A stretch of DNA of 53,514 nucleotides from Saprospiraceae bacterium (GTDB lineage Bacteria > Bacteroidota > Bacteroidia > Chitinophagales > Saprospiraceae), in assembly GCA_020630495.1 (NCBI GenBank), contig JAHDBH010000012.1, positions 1,306 to 54,819 of the forward strand, given 5' to 3'. Both the position numbers and the translations under genes were made by a program. The notes beneath the pieces were generated by a model, which worked only from the letters and a program-made list of their open reading frames with translations, was not told the origin of the DNA and did no database searches. Positions within the stretch are counted from its first letter, which is position 1. Every line of letters starts with the position of its first letter. Below are positions 15,964-24,453 of this stretch, one piece after another.

Positions 15964-18108
15964 CTATCCCTTGATATCGTATCTGAGACTCTCGTCCATA
16001 TGATAAAACATAAAGCTGTAGACATCAGCCGCCTCAGCAATGACCTTGTCCGTAGGCTTACCAGCACCATGACCCGCGCTCTTCTCTATCCTGATCAGTA
16101 CGGGGGCATCCCCTTGCTGCTGAGACTGTAGCTCACTGGCAAATTTGAAACTGTGAGCCGGTACCACCCTATCATCATGGTCTGCGGTCATCACCATTGT
16201 AGCTGGATAGTCAGCTGGCTTCACATTGTGCAGAGGGCTGTATGCCTTGAGATACTGATAAGCCTCTGGATCTTCGCTCAGTCCATAGTCTGTAGCCCAT
16301 GCCCGCCCTATGGTAAACTCATGGTAGCGCAGCATGTCAAGTACGCCCACACGCGGTATCGCCACAGCATACAGATCTGGTCTCTGTGTCATGCATGCCC
16401 CCACGAGTAGACCTCCATTGGACCCGCCCTCTATAGCGAGCTTATCCGAGCTGGTGTAACCCTCGCTGATGAGAAATTCACCAGCAGCTATGAAATCATC
16501 AAATACATTCTGCTTTCTCTCCAATGTCCCCTGCTCGTGCCAGTCGCTCCCGTATTCTCCGCCACCACGGATATTAGCCACGGCATAGATGCCATCATTT
16601 TCTAGGAGAGGCAATCGCGTGATAGAGAAACTAGGCAGTATAGAGATATTAAATCCGCCATAAGCATAGAGCAGCGTAGGTCGCTTACCATCCATCTTGA
16701 GTCCTTTACGATGAGTAATAAACATGGGCACCTTGGTACCGTCCTTACTCGTGTACCACAGCTGCTCCGTCACATATTCCTCTGGATCAAAGTCAACTGT
16801 GGGACGCTTAAATACAGTACTCTCACCTGAGCTCATGTCATACTTGTAGATGGTACTAGGCGTAGTGAAAGAGGTAAAAGAATAGAAACTGATATCCTCG
16901 TCTTTTTTGCCAGAGAACCCTCCTACTGTACCTATACCTGGCAGCTCCACCTCGCTGTGCATACTTCCATCATAGTTGTATACACGCACCTGCGTACTTG
17001 CGTCCTTGAGGAAGCGAGTGACTAGCTTGCCTCCTACCACAGAGATACCCTGGAGAGGCTCCTCCTGCTCAGGGATGATGTCCTGCCACGCTGATCGTGC
17101 GGGCTTATCAGGATCTATGGCCACGAGTCGCTTGCGACTGGCACCATCATTAGTCTGTACATAGAGCTTGCCATCGATATGATCTACTACATTGTAATCA
17201 TGCTCAAAGTCGTCATTGATCACAAGCAACTCACTATCTGGATCATCTGTGGGGCGATAGTGCAACATGTTGCCGCTCGTATTTTTCCAGGTGCTCACGA
17301 CGAGATACTTTCCATCCTCGGTCACACCTACATTGAAGCCATGATCTGGATGCTTAGGATCCTCGTGTACTAGCTTATCATCGGACTGCTCGGTGCCTGC
17401 TCTGTGATAGTAGACCTGCTGATTCTGATTGCGACCGCTAAGAGCTTGATCATCCGTGGGCTCTGGATAGCGACTGTAGTAGAATCCGTCTTCGTACCAC
17501 GCCATACCGCTAAATTTGATCCACTCCAGCTTTTCGTCTAGCATCTCTCCCGTACTGAGATCCTTGATGTAAGCAGTTCGCCAATCAGATCCACCCTCTG
17601 AGACAAGGTAACTAAAATAGCGGCCGTCTTTGCTAAATGCGAGACCCGCCAGTGACGAAGTCCCGTCATCACTCAGCGTATTAGGATCTAGAAATACTTC
17701 GGGCTCCGCGTCTAGATCATCTTGCACGTACATCACACTTTGATTCTGCAAGCCATCATTTTTAAAGAAGTAGTACTTGCCACCTTCCTTAAAGGGTGAT
17801 CCGTATTTCTCGTAGTTCCATACTTCTGTGAGTCGCTCACGTAGAGCATCTCTGTAACTAATCTGGTCCAGATAATCGTATGTCACCTTATTTTGTCGAT
17901 CCACCCAGTCCATGGTTTCCTCACTATTATCATCCTCAAGCCATCTATAGGGGTCAGCGACTTCCTCACCATGATAGATGTCCACTATACTGGTATCCTT
18001 GCGTGTATCAGGATAGGTCACTGGATCGATGGGAGCATTCATAGAAGAGGGTTCGGTGGATTGGCAAGCTATAAGGAGTAGAGGTAAAGAATAAATAAGG
18101 TATTTCAT
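15964..18108 (-). CDS. Prolyl oligopeptidase family serine peptidase (S9A), lipoprotein
   Basis: 714 residues. Residues 1-15 form a lipoprotein signal with lipobox LLIAC (Cys15), so the mature enzyme is membrane-anchored and faces the periplasm. The N-terminal beta-propeller begins with the family segment 'DPYRWLEDDNSEETMDWV'. The C-terminal alpha/beta hydrolase domain carries Ser563 in GGSNGG, Asp646 in HDDRVVP, and His680 in AGHGAG. It cleaves after proline in short peptides. A TACCTTTA element (18151-18158) lies 42 bases upstream. It abuts cdaA directly. Confidence 0.93.
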   Translation of the reverse strand: MKYLIYSLPLLLIACQSTEPSSMNAPIDPVTYPDTRKDTSIVDIYHGEEVADPYRWLEDDNSEETMDWVDRQNKVTYDYLDQISYRDALRERLTEVWNYEKYGSPFKEGGKYYFFKNDGLQNQSVMYVQDDLDAEPEVFLDPNTLSDDGTSSLAGLAFSKDGRYFSYLVSEGGSDWRTAYIKDLSTGEMLDEKLEWIKFSGMAWYEDGFYYSRYPEPTDDQALSGRNQNQQVYYHRAGTEQSDDKLVHEDPKHPDHGFNVGVTEDGKYLVVSTWKNTSGNMLHYRPTDDPDSELLVINDDFEHDYNVVDHIDGKLYVQTNDGASRKRLVAIDPDKPARSAWQDIIPEQEEPLQGISVVGGKLVTRFLKDASTQVRVYNYDGSMHSEVELPGIGTVGGFSGKKDEDISFYSFTSFTTPSTIYKYDMSSGESTVFKRPTVDFDPEEYVTEQLWYTSKDGTKVPMFITHRKGLKMDGKRPTLLYAYGGFNISILPSFSITRLPLLENDGIYAVANIRGGGEYGSDWHEQGTLERKQNVFDDFIAAGEFLISEGYTSSDKLAIEGGSNGGLLVGACMTQRPDLYAVAIPRVGVLDMLRYHEFTIGRAWATDYGLSEDPEAYQYLKAYSPLHNVKPADYPATMVMTADHDDRVVPAHSFKFASELQSQQQGDAPVLIRIEKSAGHGAGKPTDKVIAEAADVYSFMFYHMDESLRYDIKG

Positions 18109-18150
18109 AGTGGCTGTGATCTATCTGACCATATCGTAGAGGTCAGAGTC

Positions 18151-18158
18151 TAAAGGTA
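18151..18158 (-). promoter_or_regulatory. -7-like element TACCTTTA for the prolyl oligopeptidase-cdaA unit
   Basis: On the minus strand it ends 42 bases before the ATG at 18108, giving a leadered transcript. It is in the divergent region shared with the gene at 18220. Confidence 0.35.
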
Positions 18159-18207
18159 AAATAATTGACACCCGCCGCACCATATACCTCTATGTATTAC
18201 ATATGTG

Positions 18208-18215
18208 TAATTTTA
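18208..18215 (+). promoter_or_regulatory. -7-like element TAATTTTA, 4 nt from start codon
   Basis: TAATTTTA is followed by GGAT and then the ATG at 18220, so it belongs to the apparently leaderless set. Confidence 0.5.
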
Positions 18216-18219
18216 GGAT

Positions 18220-19614
18220 ATGAAAACCCTGTTTACCCTTCTCTTACTTGGCTGTGGCGTGAGCGCTTTCGCGCAAATGGACAGCCTTGCATACATCAAC
18301 TGGATATCCAAAGCTGATCCCGCAGAAGTCACTCAGCTCCTCAGTGAGTCCACAGAAGAATTTGCCCTGCGCCAGTACAGATTCATGTCTGGGTGGGAAC
18401 AGACACTACGCCGCGACTACCTGGAAGCTAAAGAATCACTGCGAAGTGAAGAAGTCCGATCAGATGCCGAAATGCGCAGCAAGACCAAGATGCGTGTGGA
18501 GTCGCTACGCGAGCAATGGACTCCTGCTAGCGAACTCTTATCAGCTACCAGAGAAGTCTATCTCAGTCGGGAGGGCGCCACCTTGCCATCTGTACCTAGC
18601 ATACCCCAAGACGACATAGCTGACAGTGCTCCTCGGCCCTCTAGCGCTGACAGACCGTCTACCACATCTCCATCCAGCACTACCACTTCACCAACTCGCA
18701 GGGAGACAACGACCAGCCCGACTGGTGGTAAATCTGCTGCACAGCGCTCACGTGAAATGGAGGCTCAGAAAGAGAAAGAAAAAGAAATGCTTGCTGAGCA
18801 ACAAAGGAAGGAGGAAATGAAGCGAAAGCAAGAAGCAGAGCTAGAGCAACAAGAGGCTAAGCTCAGAGCTGAAAAACGGCAAGCAGAACTACTTGCTCAG
18901 CAAGAACGAGAAGCAAAAGAAAAAGCCGACATGGCTCAGTCTCGCTCAGAGGCGCAGCGCTCGACATCGCGTAGAGATCCTCCGCGCAAGCCCTCACGCA
19001 GCAAGAAAAAGAAAAAGGCCACTAAGGAAAGACCCGCATCAGCCCCCAATAACTCCAGACCTACAACCACTCGTAGAACTACGAGTGCAGTAAGTAACAC
19101 GCAGCCCAGCCTCAGCTCTGCCACCCCCGCAGGGATCGGGTCTGTGTGCGACTGGAGCGATGCATCACAGTGCACATCAAGTGAAGAGGTCATCCTTCTA
19201 TATGATCCTACTGGCACAGGCGACCTGTACAGTCAATACTATGTAGAGATCAGCAGCCAACTCAAGCTAGTCAATGATCAAGTAATACTTAGCTACACGA
19301 TCATGCTCGAAGATGTGCCTATGGCGGGAGATTACTCCCCACTACCAGCTGGAAGTCAAGTAAATCTCAGATTGCTCGGCGCACAGATGCTTTCACTCAC
19401 CACCAGAGCTACGAGCAGCCCATCGGCCATATCCAATGGGAAGATAGAATATAGCTTTCAGTGCTTTCTCAGCGCAGATGAAGCTGCGATATTCCAGACA
19501 AGTATGCTGGATGGCCTAGAAGTCATTTGGCCGAAAGGCCCCCAAGTCTTCCCTATCCAAAACTCCGACATCTACAAAAGACAGCTAGAATGCCAGATGA
19601 AATGCAAGGGATAA
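18220..19614 (+). CDS. Secreted protein with coiled-coil linker, unknown function
   Basis: 464 residues, not recognised. Residues 1-19 form a signal peptide ending AFAQ. A helical domain spans about 20-125. A Ser/Thr/Pro-rich stretch follows (about 130-185), then a highly charged helix rich in Glu, Lys and Gln (about 185-250) that should form a coiled coil. A basic linker leads to a C-terminal domain of about 155 residues with four Cys (CDWSDASQC near its start, CFL and CQMKC near the end), probably disulfide-linked in the periplasm. miaE starts 2 bp later, so the two share a transcript, though no functional link is obvious. It carries mini-hairpin copies near both ends. Confidence 0.7.
   Translation: MKTLFTLLLLGCGVSAFAQMDSLAYINWISKADPAEVTQLLSESTEEFALRQYRFMSGWEQTLRRDYLEAKESLRSEEVRSDAEMRSKTKMRVESLREQWTPASELLSATREVYLSREGATLPSVPSIPQDDIADSAPRPSSADRPSTTSPSSTTTSPTRRETTTSPTGGKSAAQRSREMEAQKEKEKEMLAEQQRKEEMKRKQEAELEQQEAKLRAEKRQAELLAQQEREAKEKADMAQSRSEAQRSTSRRDPPRKPSRSKKKKKATKERPASAPNNSRPTTTRRTTSAVSNTQPSLSSATPAGIGSVCDWSDASQCTSSEEVILLYDPTGTGDLYSQYYVEISSQLKLVNDQVILSYTIMLEDVPMAGDYSPLPAGSQVNLRLLGAQMLSLTTRATSSPSAISNGKIEYSFQCFLSADEAAIFQTSMLDGLEVIWPKGPQVFPIQNSDIYKRQLECQMKCKG
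18263..18279 (-). repeat. CATTT mini-hairpin copy 6
   Basis: On the minus strand: CATTT, stem GCGC/GCGC, loop GAAA. It is the same 17-mer as copies 1 and 2 but antisense to its gene (codons for SAFAQM at the signal-peptide end). Confidence 0.75.
19524..19540 (+). repeat. CATTT mini-hairpin copy 7
   Basis: CATTT, stem GGCC/GGCC, loop GAAA. It is on the coding strand (codons for IWPKG), 74 bases before the stop of the coiled-coil protein gene. Confidence 0.75.
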
Positions 19615-19616
19615 AA

Positions 19617-20198
19617 ATGCTCGGTCTCAAACTGCCGACTGATCCGCGATGGGTCAATCTGGCTGAGATGGACCTGCAGGAGATCCTCACAGATCATGCT
19701 TACTGCGAGCAGAAAGCTGCTACCACTTGCATCTCCATCATCCAGAAATTTCCAGACAGAAAGCGTCTCGTGAGAGAGCTGGCACCCATCGTCACAGAAG
19801 AGTGGGGTCACTTCAGACTAGTGCTACAAGAACTGGATCGTAGAGACCTTGACCTCGGGCCGCAGCGAAAGGATATGTACGTGAATGATCTCATGAATTT
19901 CATGATCAAAGACGGTGGCCCTACAGGCCGACTCGTAGAGCGTCTCTTGGTGTCTGCACTGATCGAAGCTCGCAGCTGTGAGCGATTCAGATTGCTCTCG
20001 CTGCATCTTACAGAAGAGCGCATGCGCGAATTTTATCACCACTTCATGGTCAGTGAAGCTGGGCACTATCGCCTATTTATCGATCTAGCAAAGCACTATG
20101 GAGATGAAGCACAGGTGATGAAGCGATGGCAAGAATATCTCGATCATGAAATCACCATCCTGGAGTCACTCGATGTCCGAGGCGATAGGATGCACTAG
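19617..20198 (+). CDS. miaE: tRNA 2-methylthio-N6-isopentenyladenosine-37 hydroxylase
   Basis: 193 residues. It is a non-haem diiron monooxygenase that hydroxylates the isopentenyl group of ms2i6A37 in tRNA. The carboxylate/His ligands of the ferritin-like fold are visible: Glu31 (CEQKA), Glu62 and His65 (EEWGHF), Glu117 (IEARSCERF), Glu147 and His150 (SEAGHYRLF). I chose the ATG at 19617 ('MLGLKLPTDPRWV'), 2 bp after the upstream stop; earlier in-frame ATGs lie inside the upstream gene. Its stop codon overlaps the stop of the convergent gene in the shared bases CTAG. Confidence 0.92.
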   Translation: MLGLKLPTDPRWVNLAEMDLQEILTDHAYCEQKAATTCISIIQKFPDRKRLVRELAPIVTEEWGHFRLVLQELDRRDLDLGPQRKDMYVNDLMNFMIKDGGPTGRLVERLLVSALIEARSCERFRLLSLHLTEERMREFYHHFMVSEAGHYRLFIDLAKHYGDEAQVMKRWQEYLDHEITILESLDVRGDRMH

Positions 20199-20563
20199 CC
20201 TGTCATCCATCCCTCCCGTCGGTAGATCTCTACACCTCGCTCTATTAATGCCTTCAAGTCGTCTTTCTCTACCTTGGCAGGCTTGAGATGAAAGCAAGTC
20301 TTACCCTTGAGCTGAGATCGCAATCCCTCTGCTATAAAGCTGAAATCGTCGGGATGCGTATAGAGCGGGAAAAAGTAAAATCTCACGTCCTTGGGCTTCT
20401 TCATGATGGTAGCAAAGTACATTCCCTCTACCTTCTTCTTGCCTTGCATGGTGGGTATAGTCCCACGCACTTGATAGCTTTCGCCAGAGTCCTTTTCTAC
20501 GTGAAATGAAGCATCGTAGGAAGCAAGCATATCACGGATGTCTGTGTAGAGCGTATCAATCAT
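20195..20563 (-). CDS. Conserved hypothetical protein
   Basis: 122 residues, alpha/beta, with no signal peptide or membrane segment. The strand-rich part ('GMYFATIMKKPKDVRFYFFPLYTHPDDF') is followed by 'LKGKTCFHLKPAKVEKDDLKALIERGVEIYRREGW', which looks like small DUF1801/YdhG-type proteins of unknown function. That assignment is weak. The ATG at 20563 is chosen over one at 20626 because a TATATTTA element lies 5 bases upstream and the longer N-terminus would run into the terminator hairpin of the next gene. It converges on miaE. Confidence 0.6.
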   Translation of the reverse strand: MIDTLYTDIRDMLASYDASFHVEKDSGESYQVRGTIPTMQGKKKVEGMYFATIMKKPKDVRFYFFPLYTHPDDFSFIAEGLRSQLKGKTCFHLKPAKVEKDDLKALIERGVEIYRREGWMTG

Positions 20564-20568
20564 GTATA

Positions 20569-20576
20569 TAAATATA
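20569..20576 (-). promoter_or_regulatory. -7-like element TATATTTA, 5 nt from start codon
   Basis: On the minus strand TATATTTA is followed by TATAC and then the ATG at 20563. A TTG lies 23 bases upstream, within the 17-23 spacing reported for Flavobacterium promoters. Confidence 0.45.
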
Positions 20577-20604
20577 GGCGTCTCCCAGCAGTCAATAAAC
20601 AAAG

Positions 20605-20634
20605 ACGTCCTGGTACCGTAAGGCACCAGGACGT
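20605..20634 (-). terminator. Strong hairpin terminator after the SPOR protein gene
   Basis: Arms ACGTCCTGGT (20605-20614) and ACCAGGACGT (20625-20634) form 10 perfect pairs, then one mismatch and two more C-G pairs around a GTAA-type tetraloop. On the minus strand T-rich sequence (CTTTGTTTATTG) follows. It lies 22 bp after the stop at 20657. Confidence 0.7.
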
Positions 20635-20656
20635 ATATCTCACTATATATCTGTGT

Positions 20657-23254
20657 CTACTTGACGTATCTCAATATTCCGTTGTCATCTGTGACTATAC
20701 GCGCATCATTAAATCCTCGCGACTTTACCGTAGCTAGTTTCTGCTGAGCGTCTTGTAAGCTTGATAGATTGCCTAGGATCATCACGGTATACTCATTGCT
20801 ATTCCACTGCTCCACTGTACCTAGATCACTGACTTTATTCGTGTCAAACCACTTGATGTCTGAGTAGGCAGCTAGGCGAATCTTGTACACTTTGCCGTCA
20901 CTGTAAGTCGTAGTAGTGGTGCCGCTTGTGTAAGCAGGAGTACTTGTGGTGCTCGATGTATGACTCATAGTAGTGCTAGTCGCTGAGCTGCTGTGTGTAC
21001 TTGCTGCAGTAGTGCTAGCGCTTGGTTTACTGTAGCTTCCGCTGGTGTAATCCTGCGTACCTACTGTGCTCGTATTGACAGCCCTGAAATCAGATCCATT
21101 ACTAGATACGATGAATGCATCCGCATAGCCACGTGCTTTGAGGCGATCAAGTGTCTGAGCAGCTTTTTCACGAGCAACAAATTTTCCGATCCTTATTTTG
21201 GTCATACCACGCTCATCATGACTATATACAGTGCCGTACACATCAAGATGTGTGTAATTATCAAGCTGTGAGCTGTACTGATCAAATGCTGCCACCTGCA
21301 CCGTATAAAACTGCGAGGCGTCTGCGTAGCTCGTGGTAGCAGTCTCTGTATAGCTACTAGTAGTAGGTGATGTAGTCGTGGTACTCGTCACCACGTCATA
21401 TATGCTAGTGCTGCTAGCGCTATTCGGTGAGCTTACAGTAGTACTGCCGTAGCTCGTGGTATTGGAGTAGCTATAGTTGCTCTCTGTATCTCTTACAAGT
21501 GTCACGGTCTTCTTACCATCGGCATTGACATAGCCATCTGCGAGTTTCACGATGGCCCTGAGATAGCCTGGTGCCGAGACACTGACTTTGCAGTCACGCG
21601 ATGTACTCACAGTTGCTTTACCATATTCATTAGTGGTAGCTCCAGACTCACCACACTCAGACATATCTACACGAGCATCCTTGATACGGTTACCTGTCTT
21701 GTCCTGTACGATGAGTATGATGTCTTTGTCTAGCACCTGTACCAGATGCTGAGGACGTGAAGTTGCACTTGGTTCATTACTTGATGATCTGGATGTCACA
21801 GTAGGAGCCGTAGCTCGTGGTATAGGCGTGACAGATGTACCCGCAGACGATGAGGAGCTAGACATCACTGCGGTAGATGTCACTGCGGTAGATGTCACTA
21901 CCTCGCCAGCTGCAGGACCAGAGACGGATGGCTTAGTCTGTACTTGTGAGAGCGACTGACGAGCTTGCAAGCGCTGCTGAGTCGATACGGCAGCTAGTGG
22001 CATGTCCGTACTAGAATAGAGATATAGATCTTCAGCTCCATAGCCACCTGGTCGATTGCTCACGTAGACGGAGCGATCTGCAGATAGCGGTGTATAGGAG
22101 TAGTCATCTAGTGGTGAGTTGATAGCTGCGCCGAGATTTCTTACAGGCATCCACTCGTCCCCTTCTTTCTCTGCCTTAAATATATCCATACCACCAAGGC
22201 CAAAGTGCCAGTCCGAACTAAAATAGAGAGTTCCGCCATCGACCTGTGGTGTTACTTCATTTCCCGCTGTGTTGATTGCTGGCCCAAGGTTTACAGGCTC
22301 TGACCATCCTGTGGCAGTCCTTACACTTTCGTATAGATCGTAGTTGCCGTATCCACCTGGGCGATTACTCGCAAATGTGATCTTGGTACCATCTGCGGAT
22401 ATATGTGGATAGTTATTGCTGTACTGGCTGCTATTGTGCGACCATGGCTGTATATCCGTCCAGTCACCAGCAGTACTGAGCGATGCAGTGTAGAGACCCA
22501 CACCAGATTCACTGCCGTCGATCTGGCGCACGCCTTGCTGATAAAAGTTCTTAGCGAATACGACCAAAGACGCATCCTCCGCAATACTGAATGGACTACT
22601 ATGCTGTGGATAAGCTTGAGTGACAGCTGGCGTACTTGGCATGGTGCGCTCTGTGAGACCATTCACATCTACCACAAAGTGATTACTGGACTCAGCACTA
22701 TTTGCTAAGCTCTTAGCTGTCTGGGTGTTCCACTTGACATCCTTCCTAAAAGATGAATACACGAGCTGATCATCATGCACTACAGGAGAGAAATCTGCCG
22801 AGCGACTATTGATCTGCAGGCTGGTCGACTGCCCTACGGCACTAGCACCAGCGAGCTCCCTTGCTCTATCACAGCTCAGTAGATAGTGGCTTGCGATATA
22901 CGCTTGCTCGCCAGTGACCATAGCGTAGATCTGCTGAGCGTCTACATATCGCTCCTGAGCTTTGAGACTGTGGCCATAAGCTAAGAGATGTTCGGCATCG
23001 AGCTGTCCCTGAGCAAGCGCTTTAGAAAACCACTTGACTGCGTCAAAGTGCTCATTGATCTGAGCATGCGCCAGCGCAAGCTGTATCATAGCTTCTTGGT
23101 GTGATGGATCATTTTGTATGATCTCCATGTAGCCAGGAATGGCGAGATCATATGCTCCTAGCTCCATTTGCTTGTTGACTCTCTGAAGCGAGGTCTGTGC
23201 TGACACACAGAAAGAGCTGCATAGCAGCGCACATAGTAGAATTGCCTTAGTCAT
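20657..23254 (-). CDS. TPR / PD40 beta-propeller / SPOR-domain envelope protein
   Basis: 865 residues. Signal peptide 1-19 (ends VSAQ), TPR-like helices about 22-135, then a PD40/WD40-like propeller about 155-420 with 'ADGTKITFASNRPGGYGNYDLYES'-type blades. A Ser/Thr-rich linker follows, then a carboxypeptidase-regulatory-like domain about 508-575, another Ser/Thr linker, and two SPOR domains (about 650-720 and 790-862) that would bind denuded peptidoglycan glycans. The order resembles the T9SS protein PorE and related OmpA-family proteins, but here SPOR domains replace OmpA. It is probably periplasmic and cell-wall attached. It has a clear TTG-N21-TATATTTG promoter and a strong terminator, so it is monocistronic. 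Confidence 0.82.
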   Translation of the reverse strand: MTKAILLCALLCSSFCVSAQTSLQRVNKQMELGAYDLAIPGYMEIIQNDPSHQEAMIQLALAHAQINEHFDAVKWFSKALAQGQLDAEHLLAYGHSLKAQERYVDAQQIYAMVTGEQAYIASHYLLSCDRARELAGASAVGQSTSLQINSRSADFSPVVHDDQLVYSSFRKDVKWNTQTAKSLANSAESSNHFVVDVNGLTERTMPSTPAVTQAYPQHSSPFSIAEDASLVVFAKNFYQQGVRQIDGSESGVGLYTASLSTAGDWTDIQPWSHNSSQYSNNYPHISADGTKITFASNRPGGYGNYDLYESVRTATGWSEPVNLGPAINTAGNEVTPQVDGGTLYFSSDWHFGLGGMDIFKAEKEGDEWMPVRNLGAAINSPLDDYSYTPLSADRSVYVSNRPGGYGAEDLYLYSSTDMPLAAVSTQQRLQARQSLSQVQTKPSVSGPAAGEVVTSTAVTSTAVMSSSSSSAGTSVTPIPRATAPTVTSRSSSNEPSATSRPQHLVQVLDKDIILIVQDKTGNRIKDARVDMSECGESGATTNEYGKATVSTSRDCKVSVSAPGYLRAIVKLADGYVNADGKKTVTLVRDTESNYSYSNTTSYGSTTVSSPNSASSTSIYDVVTSTTTTSPTTSSYTETATTSYADASQFYTVQVAAFDQYSSQLDNYTHLDVYGTVYSHDERGMTKIRIGKFVAREKAAQTLDRLKARGYADAFIVSSNGSDFRAVNTSTVGTQDYTSGSYSKPSASTTAASTHSSSATSTTMSHTSSTTSTPAYTSGTTTTTYSDGKVYKIRLAAYSDIKWFDTNKVSDLGTVEQWNSNEYTVMILGNLSSLQDAQQKLATVKSRGFNDARIVTDDNGILRYVK
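21865..21899. repeat. In-frame tandem 15-bp repeat
   Basis: Two full copies of TCACTGCGGTAGATG (21865-21879, 21880-21894) and a partial third lie in the Ser/Thr linker of the SPOR protein (residues TSTAV repeated). It is likely a slippage-prone linker expansion. Confidence 0.7.
22361..22377 (-). repeat. CATTT mini-hairpin copy 8
   Basis: On the minus strand: CATTT, stem GCGA/TCGC, loop GTAA. It is on the coding strand of the SPOR protein gene, in a beta-propeller blade. Confidence 0.65.
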
Positions 23255-23280
23255 GTCTTCGATTTATATATTAGACATAA

Positions 23281-23312
23281 CAAATATATGAAAGTAACTA
23301 GTACACTGACAA
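23281..23312 (-). promoter_or_regulatory. Promoter TTG-N21-TATATTTG of the SPOR protein gene
   Basis: On the minus strand TTG (23312-23310) is followed after 21 bases by TATATTTG (23288-23281), an exact match to the Bacteroidota -33/-7 pattern. The -7 ends 26 bases before the ATG at 23254. Confidence 0.65.
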
Positions 23313-23337
23313 CTAAATATTACATTTTTTTATAATA

Positions 23338-24309
23338 TCATGATCTTCTCGACATCAGGAACACAATCGCAGCTCCTAGAAGCGCACAGACTAGTACGAT
23401 CGCCGTGTGGGGGCTGCCCATCAGGTAATCTCCAGGAAGCACGAGTTTCTCGCTGAGCACCTTCATCTCTGAGAGCTCCGTAGAAGCCAGCCCCACGGTA
23501 TAGGGCAGTTCCTCTCCGCTGTCATTCATCAGCAGCACGGCATTGCGCCAGGGCCAAATCTTGTAGAGTGATCCGAGCACAAACCCCGTCATCAGTGCAA
23601 GCATGGGATCTCTATATGTCTGAAAAGCCCATGACACCACTCGTGAAAAGATCACCAGGCCCAGCAGGCATCCTACGGCAAAGAATATGATGATCTGCAG
23701 CTGCTCCATCTGCTGCGTCTCCACAAATCCTCTCAGCGCTCCGAGAACCGTGGCGTACAGACCCAGAATCAATAGCATAAAGCTGCCACTGACACCAGGA
23801 AGGATGAGAGCACTGATAGCGATCATACCACAGATGATCAAGTAGAGCGGATGACTACTTCCCTGTACAGGACTCAGTGTACACACTAGCAGGGCAATTG
23901 CCACGCCAGCGATGAGCAGAAGTATCTGCCCAAGCTTCCATGCACTGACTGTAGATGCTATGTATACAGCACTAGCCGCTATCAGGCCAAAGAAAAATGC
24001 CCATAGATACTCAGGGAATCTCTCGAGTAATTCTGTGATGGTAAAGACGCTTACACCTATACCTACGATCATGCCTCCTCCGAGAGCCAAGAGAAAACTA
24101 CCATCAATCTTAGTCCACAGCTCCTTCCATCTGCCTCTCACTAGTAGACTTATACAGCTCAGATCAACTGCTGAGATAGCGAGCAAGAGACGCTCATAGA
24201 TACCAGTCACAAATGCAATGGTACCTCCTGATACTCCTGGAATGGCCTCAGCGATTCCCATAGCCATCCCTCGTAGTGCTATCCCTAGCGTGCTGCTTGA
24301 TCCTATCAT
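23338..24309 (-). CDS. DUF368 polyprenyl-phosphate transporter
   Basis: 323 residues with about nine hydrophobic helices. The duplicated DUF368 signature is clear: 'GMAMGIAEAIPGVSGGTIAFVTGIYERLL' near the N-terminus and 'SALILPGVSGSFMLLILGLYATVL' in the middle. DUF368 proteins (PopT) were shown in 2022 to return undecaprenyl phosphate from the outer to the inner leaflet of the cytoplasmic membrane. The window also encodes UppP, the preceding step in carrier recycling. The gene has its own exact TAGCTTTG element 4 bases before the ATG. Confidence 0.88.
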   Translation of the reverse strand: MIGSSSTLGIALRGMAMGIAEAIPGVSGGTIAFVTGIYERLLLAISAVDLSCISLLVRGRWKELWTKIDGSFLLALGGGMIVGIGVSVFTITELLERFPEYLWAFFFGLIAASAVYIASTVSAWKLGQILLLIAGVAIALLVCTLSPVQGSSHPLYLIICGMIAISALILPGVSGSFMLLILGLYATVLGALRGFVETQQMEQLQIIIFFAVGCLLGLVIFSRVVSWAFQTYRDPMLALMTGFVLGSLYKIWPWRNAVLLMNDSGEELPYTVGLASTELSEMKVLSEKLVLPGDYLMGSPHTAIVLVCALLGAAIVFLMSRRS

Positions 24310-24313
24310 GCTA

Positions 24314-24321
24314 CAAAGCTA
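24314..24321 (-). promoter_or_regulatory. -7 element TAGCTTTG, 4 nt from start codon
   Basis: On the minus strand an exact TAnnTTTG is followed by TAGC and then the ATG at 24309. A TTG lies 17 bases upstream of it. This is the best single example of the leaderless arrangement. Confidence 0.6.
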
Positions 24322-24453
24322 CTGTCTGAGCTCGCGTACAAGATACGTCGATGCATTTATCTCTTCCAGCGATAATGAAGCCTATGGGATCCGACGGCAG
24401 ACTATTATCATCAGAGCAAACTATGAGTCTCGCAAGCTCTCATCTGCCACGGT

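Noticed and set aside
24310-24453. Gap between the nuclease-like and DUF368 genes
   Set aside because: Apart from the TAGCTTTG element at 24314-24321 nothing structured was found.
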